From an uncultured Bacilli bacterium (GTDB lineage Bacteria > Bacillota_I > Bacilli_A > RF39 > UBA660), in contig CAKOON010000001.1 of assembly GCA_934098565.1 (NCBI GenBank), positions 303,113 to 367,112 of the forward strand: a DNA stretch of 64,000 nt. The letters are read 5' to 3'. The position numbers and the translations under genes were made by a program. Below, in pieces: positions 25,205-33,887 of the stretch (the first letter of the stretch is position 1; each line of letters begins with the position of its first letter). The notes below the pieces were generated by a model. It saw only the letters and a program-made list of their open reading frames with translations. It was not told the DNA's origin and searched no databases.

Positions 25205-26467
25205 CTATTTAATTTTATTAATTATTACTTTTAAATCTTTAGTTGTTGTCACTTCGTATTTTTGATATTCTATTACCCCTGATTTTTCTATTTTGAAGGT
25301 AATCAGGGTTTTTCCTTCATTCTTAGGAATAACAAAATAGTAATTTTCTTCAGCGTTGTCGACATTGATAGCTCTACTATGAATTTTTAAAGAAATATTA
25401 TCGTTATCTAAATCATAGCTAATATCATCCGGGCTATAATTAGTCTCTAAGACTAAGTCTTCATACTTACTTTCTTTAATAAAGTATTCATCATCTAATC
25501 TACTAGCCGAAAATCTATTATCAAGACTAGGATTAGCAATTATATCTTTAATTAAATACCTAGTTGTCGGATGAAACCATAAGAATTCACTTCTATATTC
25601 TAAATATAAGTCATCATTATTACTACAAGCATAATAGTAATTATAATATTCACTATTAAGAGCATAAGTTTTAATGTTATCGCAAGGTGTTTCTTTAACG
25701 ACTTCCCATTCAAAACCAGCTGGTCTAAAAAAGTAATCGTAGACTAAAAGGAAACATAAAATCAGAAAGGGAATGGCAATTAAAAGAGAAAAAATATAAT
25801 CTCGTTTTGAAATTTTCTCATGTTTAAAATTAAAAATATTATCAAGAACTTTTGTTAAAGCACTTTTATTAAATAACGGATAAAAGACTATAGGACCCAT
25901 AGTATTTAAGATGATATCATCAATATCAAAGACCCCTACTCCACATAAAAATTGAAAAGTTTCAAGAATTATTGCCGTTAAAAAACAAGCACCAGTCGTC
26001 TTAAAGAAATTATTTTTCTTAATATTTTTAGCATAAAGATAAGTTAAAGGAGTTAAAAGTAAAAAGTTACCAATAAGTAAAGAAAGACTATCATAGTTGC
26101 CTTCATTAAAAGAAGCTTTAAGGTCTTTAAAAGTATTAATAACGGGGACAAGATTTACTTCAGCGTGCCAAACATTTCTAAAATCACGCAAGATATTATG
26201 ACCTCTAAAAAGACTAGTTGCTAAGAAAACAAAGGCTATATAAAGGAAAAGATAAGTTTTAAGCATTTTTGGTATACCCGTATAATCATTATCTTCTTTA
26301 ACAAGATGATAATTTTCCAAATAAGTCATAAGGCCAATTCCCACCAGATTAAAAGCTAAAAAGATAACATTGCCCCCGACGCTAAAAATAGCAACCCCAA
26401 GTGTATAAACAATCAAGAAACCAAGCCAATAGTTGGCAATTTTTTTAAATAATAAACTCTTTTTCAC
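25205..26467 (-). CDS. VanZ-like membrane protein with large extracytoplasmic tail
   Basis: A 420-residue membrane protein. About six hydrophobic helices fill residues 8-215, with VanZ-family signatures: VNLVPVINTF, NFLLLTPLTYL and ETFQFLCGVGVFDIDDIILN. A further helix lies at about 228-248. The final ~170 residues are hydrophilic, Tyr/Asp rich and probably outside the cell. VanZ gives teicoplanin resistance in enterococci, but most chromosomal relatives have no assigned role. It follows holA by ten bases. There are no van genes nearby, so resistance should not be inferred. Confidence 0.8.
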   Translation of the reverse strand: MKKSLLFKKIANYWLGFLIVYTLGVAIFSVGGNVIFLAFNLVGIGLMTYLENYHLVKEDNDYTGIPKMLKTYLFLYIAFVFLATSLFRGHNILRDFRNVWHAEVNLVPVINTFKDLKASFNEGNYDSLSLLIGNFLLLTPLTYLYAKNIKKNNFFKTTGACFLTAIILETFQFLCGVGVFDIDDIILNTMGPIVFYPLFNKSALTKVLDNIFNFKHEKISKRDYIFSLLIAIPFLILCFLLVYDYFFRPAGFEWEVVKETPCDNIKTYALNSEYYNYYYACSNNDDLYLEYRSEFLWFHPTTRYLIKDIIANPSLDNRFSASRLDDEYFIKESKYEDLVLETNYSPDDISYDLDNDNISLKIHSRAINVDNAEENYYFVIPKNEGKTLITFKIEKSGVIEYQKYEVTTTKDLKVIINKIK

Positions 26468-26477
26468 AAGAAACCTC

Positions 26478-27401
26478 CTAATTATTAAGACTCACTAGAT
26501 ACATCTCTAAAGCTAAATTCTTATCTATCTTGCCAGATTTTATATCTAAGTCAATTTGTGCTAACTTAACCAGTTCATCTTCTAAAGATTTTCTAGTATA
26601 ATTAGTACAATTCTTAAGAAGTTTATCTTGTTGCCACTTCTGCAAATTTAAAGCATTTAGATAAGTAGCTTGATTTTTACTATGATAAGCCTCTTCTACT
26701 AGAAGCATATTTCGATATTCTCTAGCTAGCATATTAAAGATAATAAAGGGCTCAATTTTTTGGATTTTAAAGTCTTCTAGCATTTTAAAAACTTGGATGT
26801 AATTGCCAGCAATAACATAGTCGACAAAACGAAACAAATTATCATCTAAAGATAGCGATGTCAAAGCTTTGATATCACTACTAACAAACTTACAAGGATT
26901 ATTATAGTACAGACAAATTTTGTTGACATTATTCATAGCTATATCAAAGTTATTTAGAGAAACATCAATGATATATTTAGCATCTTCATAAGAAATAGTA
27001 TAGCCAAGATTTTTTACTTCTTCCATCAATTTAGAAGTCGCATCACTAGCATACATCGGCTTCAAAAGAATAGTATGTGCTTTAGTCTTCATCAAATTAA
27101 CTATTTTTAATTTTTCATTAACTTTATCAGTAATAAAGATTAAGGTTGTATTGGAATTAGGATTTTCTAAGTATTTTTCTAGTAACTTGGTAGCAGTATC
27201 ATTTTTTTCGCTAAAACAAGTAGCATTCTTCACAATAATATTTTTCTTACTAGCAAATAAATCATTATAACTAGCTTCAATAATTATTTCTTCCATTGTA
27301 CTTGTTAAGTAATCAACTTTAGTATACTCTTCTTCACCAATTATCTTAGTTATTTCTTTATTAATTAAGTAATTAGATGTTCCTGAAATTAAGTAGTTCA
27401 T
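26478..27401 (-). CDS. holA: DNA polymerase III subunit delta
   Basis: The clamp-loader subunit that opens the sliding clamp. At 307 residues it has the HolA layout: an N-terminal AAA-like domain without a P-loop, DLFASKKNIIVKNA near 50, and the C-terminal collar domain with MLAREYRNMLLVEEAYHS and KSGKIDKNLALEMYLV. It is downstream of comEC, as in many Bacillota, though two or three short genes intervene here. The usual following rpsT is replaced by the VanZ-like gene. GGAGACC serves as ribosome site. Confidence 0.92.
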   Translation of the reverse strand: MNYLISGTSNYLINKEITKIIGEEEYTKVDYLTSTMEEIIIEASYNDLFASKKNIIVKNATCFSEKNDTATKLLEKYLENPNSNTTLIFITDKVNEKLKIVNLMKTKAHTILLKPMYASDATSKLMEEVKNLGYTISYEDAKYIIDVSLNNFDIAMNNVNKICLYYNNPCKFVSSDIKALTSLSLDDNLFRFVDYVIAGNYIQVFKMLEDFKIQKIEPFIIFNMLAREYRNMLLVEEAYHSKNQATYLNALNLQKWQQDKLLKNCTNYTRKSLEDELVKLAQIDLDIKSGKIDKNLALEMYLVSLNN

Positions 27402-27466
27402 ATTAGGTCTCCTTGTCTTTATTCTAGCATTAAATGGTTTTAAATACTATATCTTTAAACGAAATT

Positions 27467-28126
27467 TTATCTTTCTTTTTTATTATTTAAAACCCAAGCA
27501 GTTGCTTCTAGAAAAATATCATCTGTCTTATTAACAAGATAATCATTATCCGTAAGCAAATGGTTAATTTCAGGCTTGGAATAATTATTTAAAATATAGT
27601 TAACTATCGTATAGGCAAAACCATAACTGCCATAACCGTATCCATTAAAGTCTTTCTTTAATCTAGCAAAATCACATGATCTTAAATCCATAATTTCATA
27701 ATCCTGATGGGCTAGATTAGTTGCTACCCCCTCACGAAACCAGATATTTTCACGCGTAATTTTAGATACTTCGTTATTACAAGCATGGATGAATTCATGC
27801 ATAATCATTTCTAACATTTCCTCTAAATTGGTATCCTTATGACTGGTATATTTTAACTGATCTTCTAAAGTTAAAATTACAATTGTGTTGCTTTTAACAT
27901 CAGTGTCCCCTCTCACGTAATCTTGAATTAGGCCATATTTTTTGGCAATAAAAGCTCTAAAATCTGGATATTCAAGAATTTTTATTTGATACTTCTTTGG
28001 CAATTTACTAAGACCAAAAAAATCTAAAATTGATTGTTCATTTTCTTGTAAATAGCTTACTATATCAGTGAAATAATCTAATTTAATTTCACTTGTAATC
28101 ACAAAATTATCTAATTCCTGGTACAT
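27467..28126 (-). CDS. gluzincin-type metallopeptidase (peptidase MA-like)
   Basis: A 219-residue protein with a zinc site HEFIH (about residue 110) and a downstream WFREGVATNLA, in which Glu would be the third ligand; this is the gluzincin (peptidase MA/M1-like) arrangement. There is no signal peptide, so it may be cytoplasmic. The C-terminal part has FNGYGYGSYGFAYTIVNYIL, as in minimal MA peptidases where it lines the cleft. It overlaps the preceding frameshifted ORF by 20 bases. Substrate unknown. Confidence 0.8.
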   Translation of the reverse strand: MYQELDNFVITSEIKLDYFTDIVSYLQENEQSILDFFGLSKLPKKYQIKILEYPDFRAFIAKKYGLIQDYVRGDTDVKSNTIVILTLEDQLKYTSHKDTNLEEMLEMIMHEFIHACNNEVSKITRENIWFREGVATNLAHQDYEIMDLRSCDFARLKKDFNGYGYGSYGFAYTIVNYILNNYSKPEINHLLTDNDYLVNKTDDIFLEATAWVLNNKKER

Positions 28127-28650
28127 ATTCTTCTAACTCCTCAATGTCGTTTTCAATTATATGATATTCTTTAAAAATACTTTTTCTTCTCTTAATAATA
28201 TTTTTAAAACGTGATATTCTACCAATTATAGGACAATGTTTTTCAATTTCTAACTTCAAAAAGTAGGAAGTCGGATAATCTCTTTTAACCGCTCTTAAAA
28301 AGCATTTTAATACACCAGTTCTTTTAGCTACTACTGTACCTTTAAGTTTAGTAATAGGCTTAATATCGTAGATGACATTACCCTCAATAATGAGATTTTT
28401 ATTATATTCTTTAGTAAAACTCACTATTTCATCATAGCAAATTCTAAACTTTTCTCCTGCTTTGTAATGAGTTTTTTCTGAAATATATTCTTTAATATGC
28501 TGTAGTATAGTTTTGCCCTACTGTCGTTTCAACTGAATTATTTTCTAACTCCGCTATTCTTTTGTTAACAAACTCAACGGTATCTTTATCTGTTTTAAGG
28601 CTAAATATTATTTTATTAATTTCTTCTTTCGTCATATAATTACATTCCAT
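28107..28650 (-). pseudogene. frameshifted ORF of unknown function
   Basis: One coding unit appears split between two frames. From ATG 28650 (MECNYMTKEEINKIIFSLKT) the frame runs to a TAA at 28492-28494. A +1 shift at the A-run 28511-28514 joins it to a frame reading HIKEYISEKTHYKAGEKFR and continuing to 28107. The second part cannot start cleanly: its only early start is a GTG at 28424 inside a continuing frame. The C-terminal half is basic, with NLIIEGNVIYD and KRTGVLKCFLRAVKRDYP; I do not recognise the family. A mutation, an assembly error or a programmed shift are all possible. Confidence 0.6.
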
Positions 28651-28660
28651 GGATATTATA

Positions 28661-28908
28661 TCATACTAATTCATATTCTCTTGCAATTATTCTCTCATCA
28701 GAGCAATATTTAATTACATATTTATTATCTTGTTTGCAAATAATAATTCCTACTGTATCATTTTCTTCAATAGTTTTTATATTCTTATCTATATAATTCA
28801 TATAAGTCATAATTTGTTCAGTATGCTCTTTCTTATTGAATAACTTTTAACTTTTCTTTTTATTTCATTATTTATTAATTCATTTTTAATTTCATTATAA
28901 TAGTTCAT
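28661..28908 (-). pseudogene. DUF1016/YhcG nuclease remnant with internal deletion
   Basis: From ATG 28908 (with AAGGAGTAAC before it) the frame reads MNYYNEIKNELINNEIKRKV then stops. A second frame continues with NKKEHTEQIMTYMNYIDKN, then VGIIICKQDNKYVIKYCSD, and ends at the TGA 28661-28663. These are the start and the end of YhcG/DUF1016 proteins (~330 residues, PD-(D/E)XK nuclease fold), with about 250 residues missing and a frame change at the junction. The gene cannot be functional. The intact family is often linked to restriction-modification or defence loci, so this may be an old accessory-gene insertion. Confidence 0.85.
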
Positions 28909-28919
28909 GTTACTCCTTC

Positions 28920-31001
28920 CTACGGACTATAAGTCTCTATTTTTAATTCATTATTTTTAATCTTAAACATAATACTACCATCTTCATCGGTTCTGTATAT
29001 TTTTGAGTTATTCAGATTATCTAATACTTCTTTATTGGGATGACCATAACGATTATTCTTTCCCACACTAATTATAGAGTACTTAGGATTTATTTCATTA
29101 ATAAACTCTTTACTACTACTTGTTTTACTACCATGATGGCCTACTTTTAAGATGGTTATCTTTTCTAGATTATATTTCTTTATAATATCTGTCTCTCTAG
29201 TATTTGAAGCATCACCCATATATAGAAAAGTATAATCTAAATACTTAAAATAAGTTACTAGAGAGTTATCGTTTTCATTGTCATATAGACTACTATTTAA
29301 AAAATTAAATGTATAGTAAAGTGTTTTTAAAGACTTTAAACCTTTATAGTAATTTATTTTCTTTTGTTCTAATTTAAGTTTTAAAGACTCTTCTAAATCA
29401 TCATAAGTATCATAATTAAAATAAACATTCTTTATCTTAAAATTATCGACTAGATAAGTAGCATTACCAATATGATCATAATCACCATGACTAATAAGTA
29501 AATTATCTATTTTCTTAATATTAAGACTATGCATAAATCTAATGATGTTTTTAATCGTATAGTTATTAGTATCCCTAGTTAGACCACCCGTATCAATCAT
29601 TGTGACGTCTTTCTTCTTAGGACTTATAATAAGACTACAATCTCCTTGATTAACATCTAGATAATAGATATTTAAACTAGTTATAGAGTTATATTTTAAA
29701 GGATATAAACATAAGATAAAAGTAGTTATTAAATAGTAATAAATATTCTGATATTTAGAAAGAAGATAAATACTTATATAGTAAATAATAATTACTAAAA
29801 TACTCATTTTAGGAAAGATAATATTAAGACTAATCTGACTAAAAAGAAAAGTAAGGAATTCTAAGATAGTTATTAAAACTTTTAGAAGAGGTAAAAGAAA
29901 AGGAAAGATAAAGGTTAAGAGACAACAAGGATAAAAGATAATACTAATAAAGGGAACATAAATTAGGTTATAGATAGGACTCAGCAAGTTATAAGTATAA
30001 TTTAAAGAGATACTTATCGGTAAAGACCAAAGGGTTGCTATTAGAGTGGTTTTAAGGGCCTTTAGAATTTTATTCTTCGTTTGATCATTAAAATACAAAA
30101 GACCAAAGGTACATAAAGAAGAATAAAGAAATCCTATATCATAAAGAAAATGGGGATTTATTAGAAGTAAAAAACTAGTACTTAGGATTAACACTTGATA
30201 TGTTGGTAAATCTATCTTTTCCTTGAAGATAATAGGTAAAAGATGTATAAAGATATAAAGAGTCAAGGCTCTTAGGATACTAGCCGGAAAGTTTATTAGA
30301 GAAGCATAAAAAGTAAGAAAGATAATGATAAGAAGAGTTCTAATATGCGGAAGAACTTTTAGTTTCTTTAAAAGATGTTCTAGTAACAGAGTAAATATTT
30401 GTAAATGAAGCCCAGAAATAGCAAAAAGATGAATAACTCCTAAGTTAGCTAGAGTCTCATAAGTATCTTGGTCTATCTCTTTTTTTCCATAGATTAACAT
30501 AGTTAAATAACCAGTATCATCAAGAGACTTAGTTCTTTGGTAAAGAAAATTTTGAACTTGGTAATAAGGATTAGTATTTTTCTTTAGAAGAGTAATATCT
30601 TCAATCGCAAATAGATAATATATTTCTTTATGATAAAGATATTCTTGATAGTTAAAAGTATTAGGAATAGTATTCTTACTAGGAAATTTTAATTTTCCTT
30701 TTAAAGTTATGATATCTCCAAGAGTAATATCAGGTATCTTCGTACTTTGATCCAAATACTTAGTAGCTAGAATTTTTTCTTTCTTCTTATCTTTAGTAGT
30801 CATAATAGTATAAGTTATCTTATCAGTCTTTACTTGATAATCTATAATATAACCTGTTAGATTGGTTTCATTAATATCATAGATAGAAGCATTTCTTTGG
30901 ATAGCACTTCTAAAATAAGCTAGAAAAACAACTAAGATAAAAAGAAGTAAAATAGTAAAATTAGATAGTAATGTTGTCTTTGATTTTAGCAAATAAAGCA
31001 T
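28920..31001 (-). CDS. comEC: ComEC/Rec2 DNA-uptake channel protein
   Basis: The membrane channel that imports single-stranded DNA in competence. The N-terminus has a membrane helix and an OB-like region (IIDYQVKTDKITY...), the middle ~residues 160-430 is the polytopic competence domain (LYTSLINFPASILRALT-like segment), and the C-terminal ~240 residues form a metallo-beta-lactamase domain with SHGDYDHIG, GDASN and KVGHHGSKTS. The length of 693 is near normal. The start lies 41 bases inside comEA, in another frame. It suggests competence if the other com genes are present. Confidence 0.94.
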   Translation of the reverse strand: MLYLLKSKTTLLSNFTILLLFILVVFLAYFRSAIQRNASIYDINETNLTGYIIDYQVKTDKITYTIMTTKDKKKEKILATKYLDQSTKIPDITLGDIITLKGKLKFPSKNTIPNTFNYQEYLYHKEIYYLFAIEDITLLKKNTNPYYQVQNFLYQRTKSLDDTGYLTMLIYGKKEIDQDTYETLANLGVIHLFAISGLHLQIFTLLLEHLLKKLKVLPHIRTLLIIIFLTFYASLINFPASILRALTLYIFIHLLPIIFKEKIDLPTYQVLILSTSFLLLINPHFLYDIGFLYSSLCTFGLLYFNDQTKNKILKALKTTLIATLWSLPISISLNYTYNLLSPIYNLIYVPFISIIFYPCCLLTFIFPFLLPLLKVLITILEFLTFLFSQISLNIIFPKMSILVIIIYYISIYLLSKYQNIYYYLITTFILCLYPLKYNSITSLNIYYLDVNQGDCSLIISPKKKDVTMIDTGGLTRDTNNYTIKNIIRFMHSLNIKKIDNLLISHGDYDHIGNATYLVDNFKIKNVYFNYDTYDDLEESLKLKLEQKKINYYKGLKSLKTLYYTFNFLNSSLYDNENDNSLVTYFKYLDYTFLYMGDASNTRETDIIKKYNLEKITILKVGHHGSKTSSSKEFINEINPKYSIISVGKNNRYGHPNKEVLDNLNNSKIYRTDEDGSIMFKIKNNELKIETYSP

Positions 31002-31668
31002 CTCCTATCCCCGAAATATTTTTTATTTCTTCAATAGTCTTAAAGGAACCGTTAGTATTTCGATAGTCAATAATATCTTGGGCTTTTGCCTCGCCGATTC
31101 CACTTAGTTTAGTTAGTTCTTCTTTGGAAGCTGTATTAAGATTGATTTTTAAGTTTAGAGTTGCACTGGATGTATCATTAGAAGTATTACTATTATCAGG
31201 AATAGCTGCATTATTAGGAATTTCGGTCGTAGTGGTGGTTGTCTTATCGGTTGTACTTTTAATAACTTCATTTTTCTTAGGAACATAAATAACCATCGCC
31301 GCACTTACGGGCTTACTTAAGTTTATTGTCGTCGTATCCGCATTCTTAAGAAGTCCACCAGCTAATTTTAGACAGTCATTAACTATCGAGGTTTTACTTA
31401 CTTCGTAGACACCTGGTTTTTTAACATAGCCTTTAATATCAACATAATACTTTTCTTCGGGAATACTTTCTAATTCTTTAGTTTCTTCTTTACTACTCTC
31501 TTCTAAAGAATTATCTAGTAGAGTAACAGTTTCTTTAGAATATTGATTACTTAAATAGTAAGTATTATAAAGACTAAATCCTAAAGAAGTTAAACTTAAA
31601 AGAAACATAATAATTAAAAGAAAATATTTCTGCAAAAAAGACTTTACTAAGTCAAAATAAAAATTCAT
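30961..31668 (-). CDS. comEA: ComEA-type DNA receptor
   Basis: A membrane-anchored DNA-binding protein that passes DNA to ComEC. One N-terminal membrane helix (about residues 15-35), an acidic linker, an SLBB domain (YYVDIKGYVKKPGVYEV), a Thr/Asn-rich flexible linker, then a C-terminal double helix-hairpin-helix domain with LNTASKEELTKLSGIGEAKA and ISGIGDALFAKI. Ribosome site AGGAGGTGAT is a perfect match to the 16S tail. Coupled to comEC by overlap. Confidence 0.95.
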   Translation of the reverse strand: MNFYFDLVKSFLQKYFLLIIMFLLSLTSLGFSLYNTYYLSNQYSKETVTLLDNSLEESSKEETKELESIPEEKYYVDIKGYVKKPGVYEVSKTSIVNDCLKLAGGLLKNADTTTINLSKPVSAAMVIYVPKKNEVIKSTTDKTTTTTTEIPNNAAIPDNSNTSNDTSSATLNLKINLNTASKEELTKLSGIGEAKAQDIIDYRNTNGSFKTIEEIKNISGIGDALFAKIKDNITI

Positions 31669-31692
31669 GATTTATCACCTCCTATATATATT

Positions 31693-31721
31693 ATTAGAGA
31701 TAACTCACGAATTTTTTTCAA
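31693..31721 (-). promoter_or_regulatory. possible promoter of comEA-comEC
   Basis: TTGAAA (31716-31721) and TCTAAT (31693-31698) on the minus strand, 17-base spacing, between ftsW and comEA. Confidence 0.5.
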
Positions 31722-31728
31722 AAATTGA

Positions 31729-32889
31729 CTATAAACTGATAATTTTTGCTCTTAATTTACTATTTTTAGTCGCAACGGCTATTTTTTCGGTAATTCCAAT
31801 CATAACAATGGCGTTGATAGCGAATGATCCACCATAACTAAAGAATGGTAAGGGAACACCGGTTAGGGGCATGAGTCCTAAGACGCCTAAAAGGTTAACA
31901 AGAATATGAAGACCAAGATAGCATGCTGTTCCATAGGCAATTAGACTATTACTAACAGTTAAAGCATTTTTCGCAATTTTAAGAATTTCTTTTAACATGA
32001 TAACGTAGCCCAAAATAATGGCAACTCCAGTAACTAGTCCTAACTCCTCTACTATGATGGGAAAAATAAAATCAGTATGAGCTTCGGGTAGATATAGATA
32101 TTTTTGAGTGGAATTGCCAAACCCCAAGCCAAAGAGACCACCGTTTTTTATAGCAATATAGCCGTTACAAACTTGATAACCAAGGCGTTCATTTCTCTTC
32201 TCACTACTACAGGGTGCTAAAAAGGAAAAACGGGATAATTGATAATCGGTAAATATTTTATCTTTAAAAGCAACGCAAAGGCTAGCACCGATAAGGCCAA
32301 CTACTAAAAGCCAAAGACTAGCTTGATGACGATTTTTCTTAGGCATCGGTACGCTTAAGAATATCATTAAAGATAAGGCACCAACAATAATAGCGCTCCC
32401 TAAATCGGGTTGTTTTAAGACTAAAAGAGCAATTACCATGGCAACACATAAAGGTAAAAAATAAATAATCGTCCTAGACTCTTTTTTCTTTACTAATTTT
32501 TCATAAGATGTCGCTAGATAGATAATAATAATAGACTTAGCAAACTCCGCCGGCTGGAGATTAAAGAACCCTAAATCGTACCATCCCTTAGTACCATTAG
32601 TAATTTTACCGGCAAGAAGCAGTCCTACTAGTGAAGCTCCAATTCCTATCACTAAGGGATACGAAAAGTACTTATAGGATCCTAAAGGAAATCTAGTTAC
32701 AATAATAGTAACGAAGATACTAATAATTAAAATACCTACTTGTCTTAGAAAATAATAATTACTAGCCACTCCCTGTTTTAAGACCGTTAAGACACTAGAA
32801 GCACTATAAATCATAATACATCCTAAGATTGAATAAAGAATAGTAAGTCCCAAAAGAGATAGATTCATTTTTGATAAAAGCTTTTTCAT
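31729..32889 (-). CDS. ftsW: FtsW-type peptidoglycan glycosyltransferase (SEDS)
   Basis: A ten-helix SEDS polymerase working with a class B PBP. Signature segments: LQPAEFAKSIIIIYLA, LKQPDLGSAIIV, and PEAHTDFIFPIIVEELG, then PLTGVPLPFFSYGGS. The PEAHTDFIF form favours FtsW (or SpoVE) over RodA. The length of 386 is typical. A strong GGAGG site and an extended -10 promoter precede it. It is separated from both division clusters in this window. A Cys-containing extracellular loop (CSSEKRNERLGYQVC) is a local feature. Confidence 0.93.
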   Translation of the reverse strand: MKKLLSKMNLSLLGLTILYSILGCIMIYSASSVLTVLKQGVASNYYFLRQVGILIISIFVTIIVTRFPLGSYKYFSYPLVIGIGASLVGLLLAGKITNGTKGWYDLGFFNLQPAEFAKSIIIIYLATSYEKLVKKKESRTIIYFLPLCVAMVIALLVLKQPDLGSAIIVGALSLMIFLSVPMPKKNRHQASLWLLVVGLIGASLCVAFKDKIFTDYQLSRFSFLAPCSSEKRNERLGYQVCNGYIAIKNGGLFGLGFGNSTQKYLYLPEAHTDFIFPIIVEELGLVTGVAIILGYVIMLKEILKIAKNALTVSNSLIAYGTACYLGLHILVNLLGVLGLMPLTGVPLPFFSYGGSFAINAIVMIGITEKIAVATKNSKLRAKIISL

Positions 32890-32905
32890 AATATCCTCCT
32901 ACAAT

Positions 32906-32911
32906 ATAATA
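32906..32911 (-). promoter_or_regulatory. extended -10 element upstream of ftsW
   Basis: TGC-TATTAT on the minus strand, 17 bases before the ftsW start. No good -35 is visible at 17 bases. Confidence 0.5.
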
Positions 32912-33007
32912 GCATAAATTAAACTCATTTTGTTTTCTAGTTCATCTATTGTGTCAAAAAAAATGTCAACCCATAAAATATAATAGATACATAAAGGAGG
33001 TATAAGT

Positions 33008-33193
33008 ATGTATTATTATGGAAATAATGGCTACTACGGCGGCTACGGTTATCAAAATCCTTGTAGTACTTATGTTGGTACCACTGCCGGCTATGGTTAT
33101 GGCTATGGCGCTGCTATTTGGATTGTTCTATTTATTCTTTTAGTAATCATCATCGGGGCCGGCTGGACTTTTGGTGGTAATAATAATCGTTAG
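33008..33193 (+). CDS. YjcZ-like small Gly/Tyr-rich membrane peptide
   Basis: A 61-residue protein: the first ~34 residues are rich in Tyr and Gly (YYYGNNGYYGGYGYQNP), followed by one helix AIWIVLFILLVIIIGAGW and a short polar tail. This is the pattern of the YjcZ/SscA tiny membrane proteins of Bacillus, several of which belong to the spore coat. A perfect AAAGGAGGT site precedes the ATG. Upstream lies CATAAAATATAAT, which could be a sigma-A TATAAT or a sigma-E/K-type CATAnnnTA. It has its own terminator. Homology rests on the helix and composition. Confidence 0.75.
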   Translation: MYYYGNNGYYGGYGYQNPCSTYVGTTAGYGYGYGAAIWIVLFILLVIIIGAGWTFGGNNNR

Positions 33194-33213
33194 AGAGTTT
33201 TCTCTCTTTTTTC
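33192..33213 (+). terminator. intrinsic terminator after the YjcZ-like gene
   Basis: AGAGAG, TTTT loop, CTCTCT, then six T on the plus strand, starting at the stop codon. Confidence 0.85.
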
Positions 33214-33275
33214 TTTTATCTCTTTATTTTTGAGTTTTTTTTTGGTAAAATACCTATGAATGTGGGGTGGAATTA

Positions 33276-33830
33276 ATGAAATTGCCGAAAATTATTATTC
33301 TTGACGAAAAAGAAAAGATTTTGCATAAAAAAGCAGAACCTGTAACGGAATTTCCATTAGCTAAAGAAGACCAAAAAAATATTGATGACATGATTAAATA
33401 TCTAACTATGAGTCAAATTTCTGAGTATGCTGAAAAATATGATTTAAGACCAGGAATGGGCCTTGCTTATCCACAAATCGGAATATCAAAAAGAATATTT
33501 GTTATTGTTGATGAAGTGGAAAAAGGACAGTTTGAAAATTATATAATTATCAATCCTAAAATTATTTCCCAAAGTGAAGAACTAATCTATGTTGGTGAGG
33601 GGGAAGGTTGTTTATCTGTTAATCGTGAGGTAGAAGGAATTGTGCCAAGAGCGGCCCGAGTAACGGTTGAATATAACGACTACAATGGTGATACTTATCG
33701 TATCCGTGTCCGCGAAGACATAGCAGTAGCTTTTCAGCATGAAATCGACCATTTAGATGGTATTTTATTCGTTGATAAAATAGATAAAAAGAATCCTTTT
33801 AAAGATAAAGAATTAATGCGTGAAATCTAA
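33276..33830 (+). CDS. def: peptide deformylase
   Basis: Removes the formyl group from nascent N-terminal Met. All three motifs are present: GMGLAYPQIG (usual GxGLAAPQxG, with a Tyr for the second Ala), EGCLSV with the metal Cys, and QHEIDHLDG with two metal His and the catalytic Glu. At 184 residues with an internal insertion before motif 1, it is a Gram-positive type 2 deformylase. ATG 33276 is used, with GGGGTGG six bases upstream; a GTG three codons earlier overlaps this site. No fmt is adjacent. Confidence 0.94.
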   Translation: MKLPKIIILDEKEKILHKKAEPVTEFPLAKEDQKNIDDMIKYLTMSQISEYAEKYDLRPGMGLAYPQIGISKRIFVIVDEVEKGQFENYIIINPKIISQSEELIYVGEGEGCLSVNREVEGIVPRAARVTVEYNDYNGDTYRIRVREDIAVAFQHEIDHLDGILFVDKIDKKNPFKDKELMREI

Positions 33831-33849
33831 TTTTTGGAAATTATTTAGA

Positions 33850-33887
33850 CAAAAAAGTGAACTTGATTAAAAGTCCACTATTTTTTG
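33850..33887. terminator. bidirectional terminator between def and the beta-helix gene
   Basis: AGTG-ACTT and AAGT-CACT arms with one mismatch, flanked by AAAAAA and TTTTTT, between two convergent genes. Confidence 0.75.

Noticed and set aside
25205..26467. Glycopeptide resistance locus from the VanZ-like gene
   Set aside because: No vanA/vanH/vanX or regulator is present and VanZ-family proteins are common without resistance.
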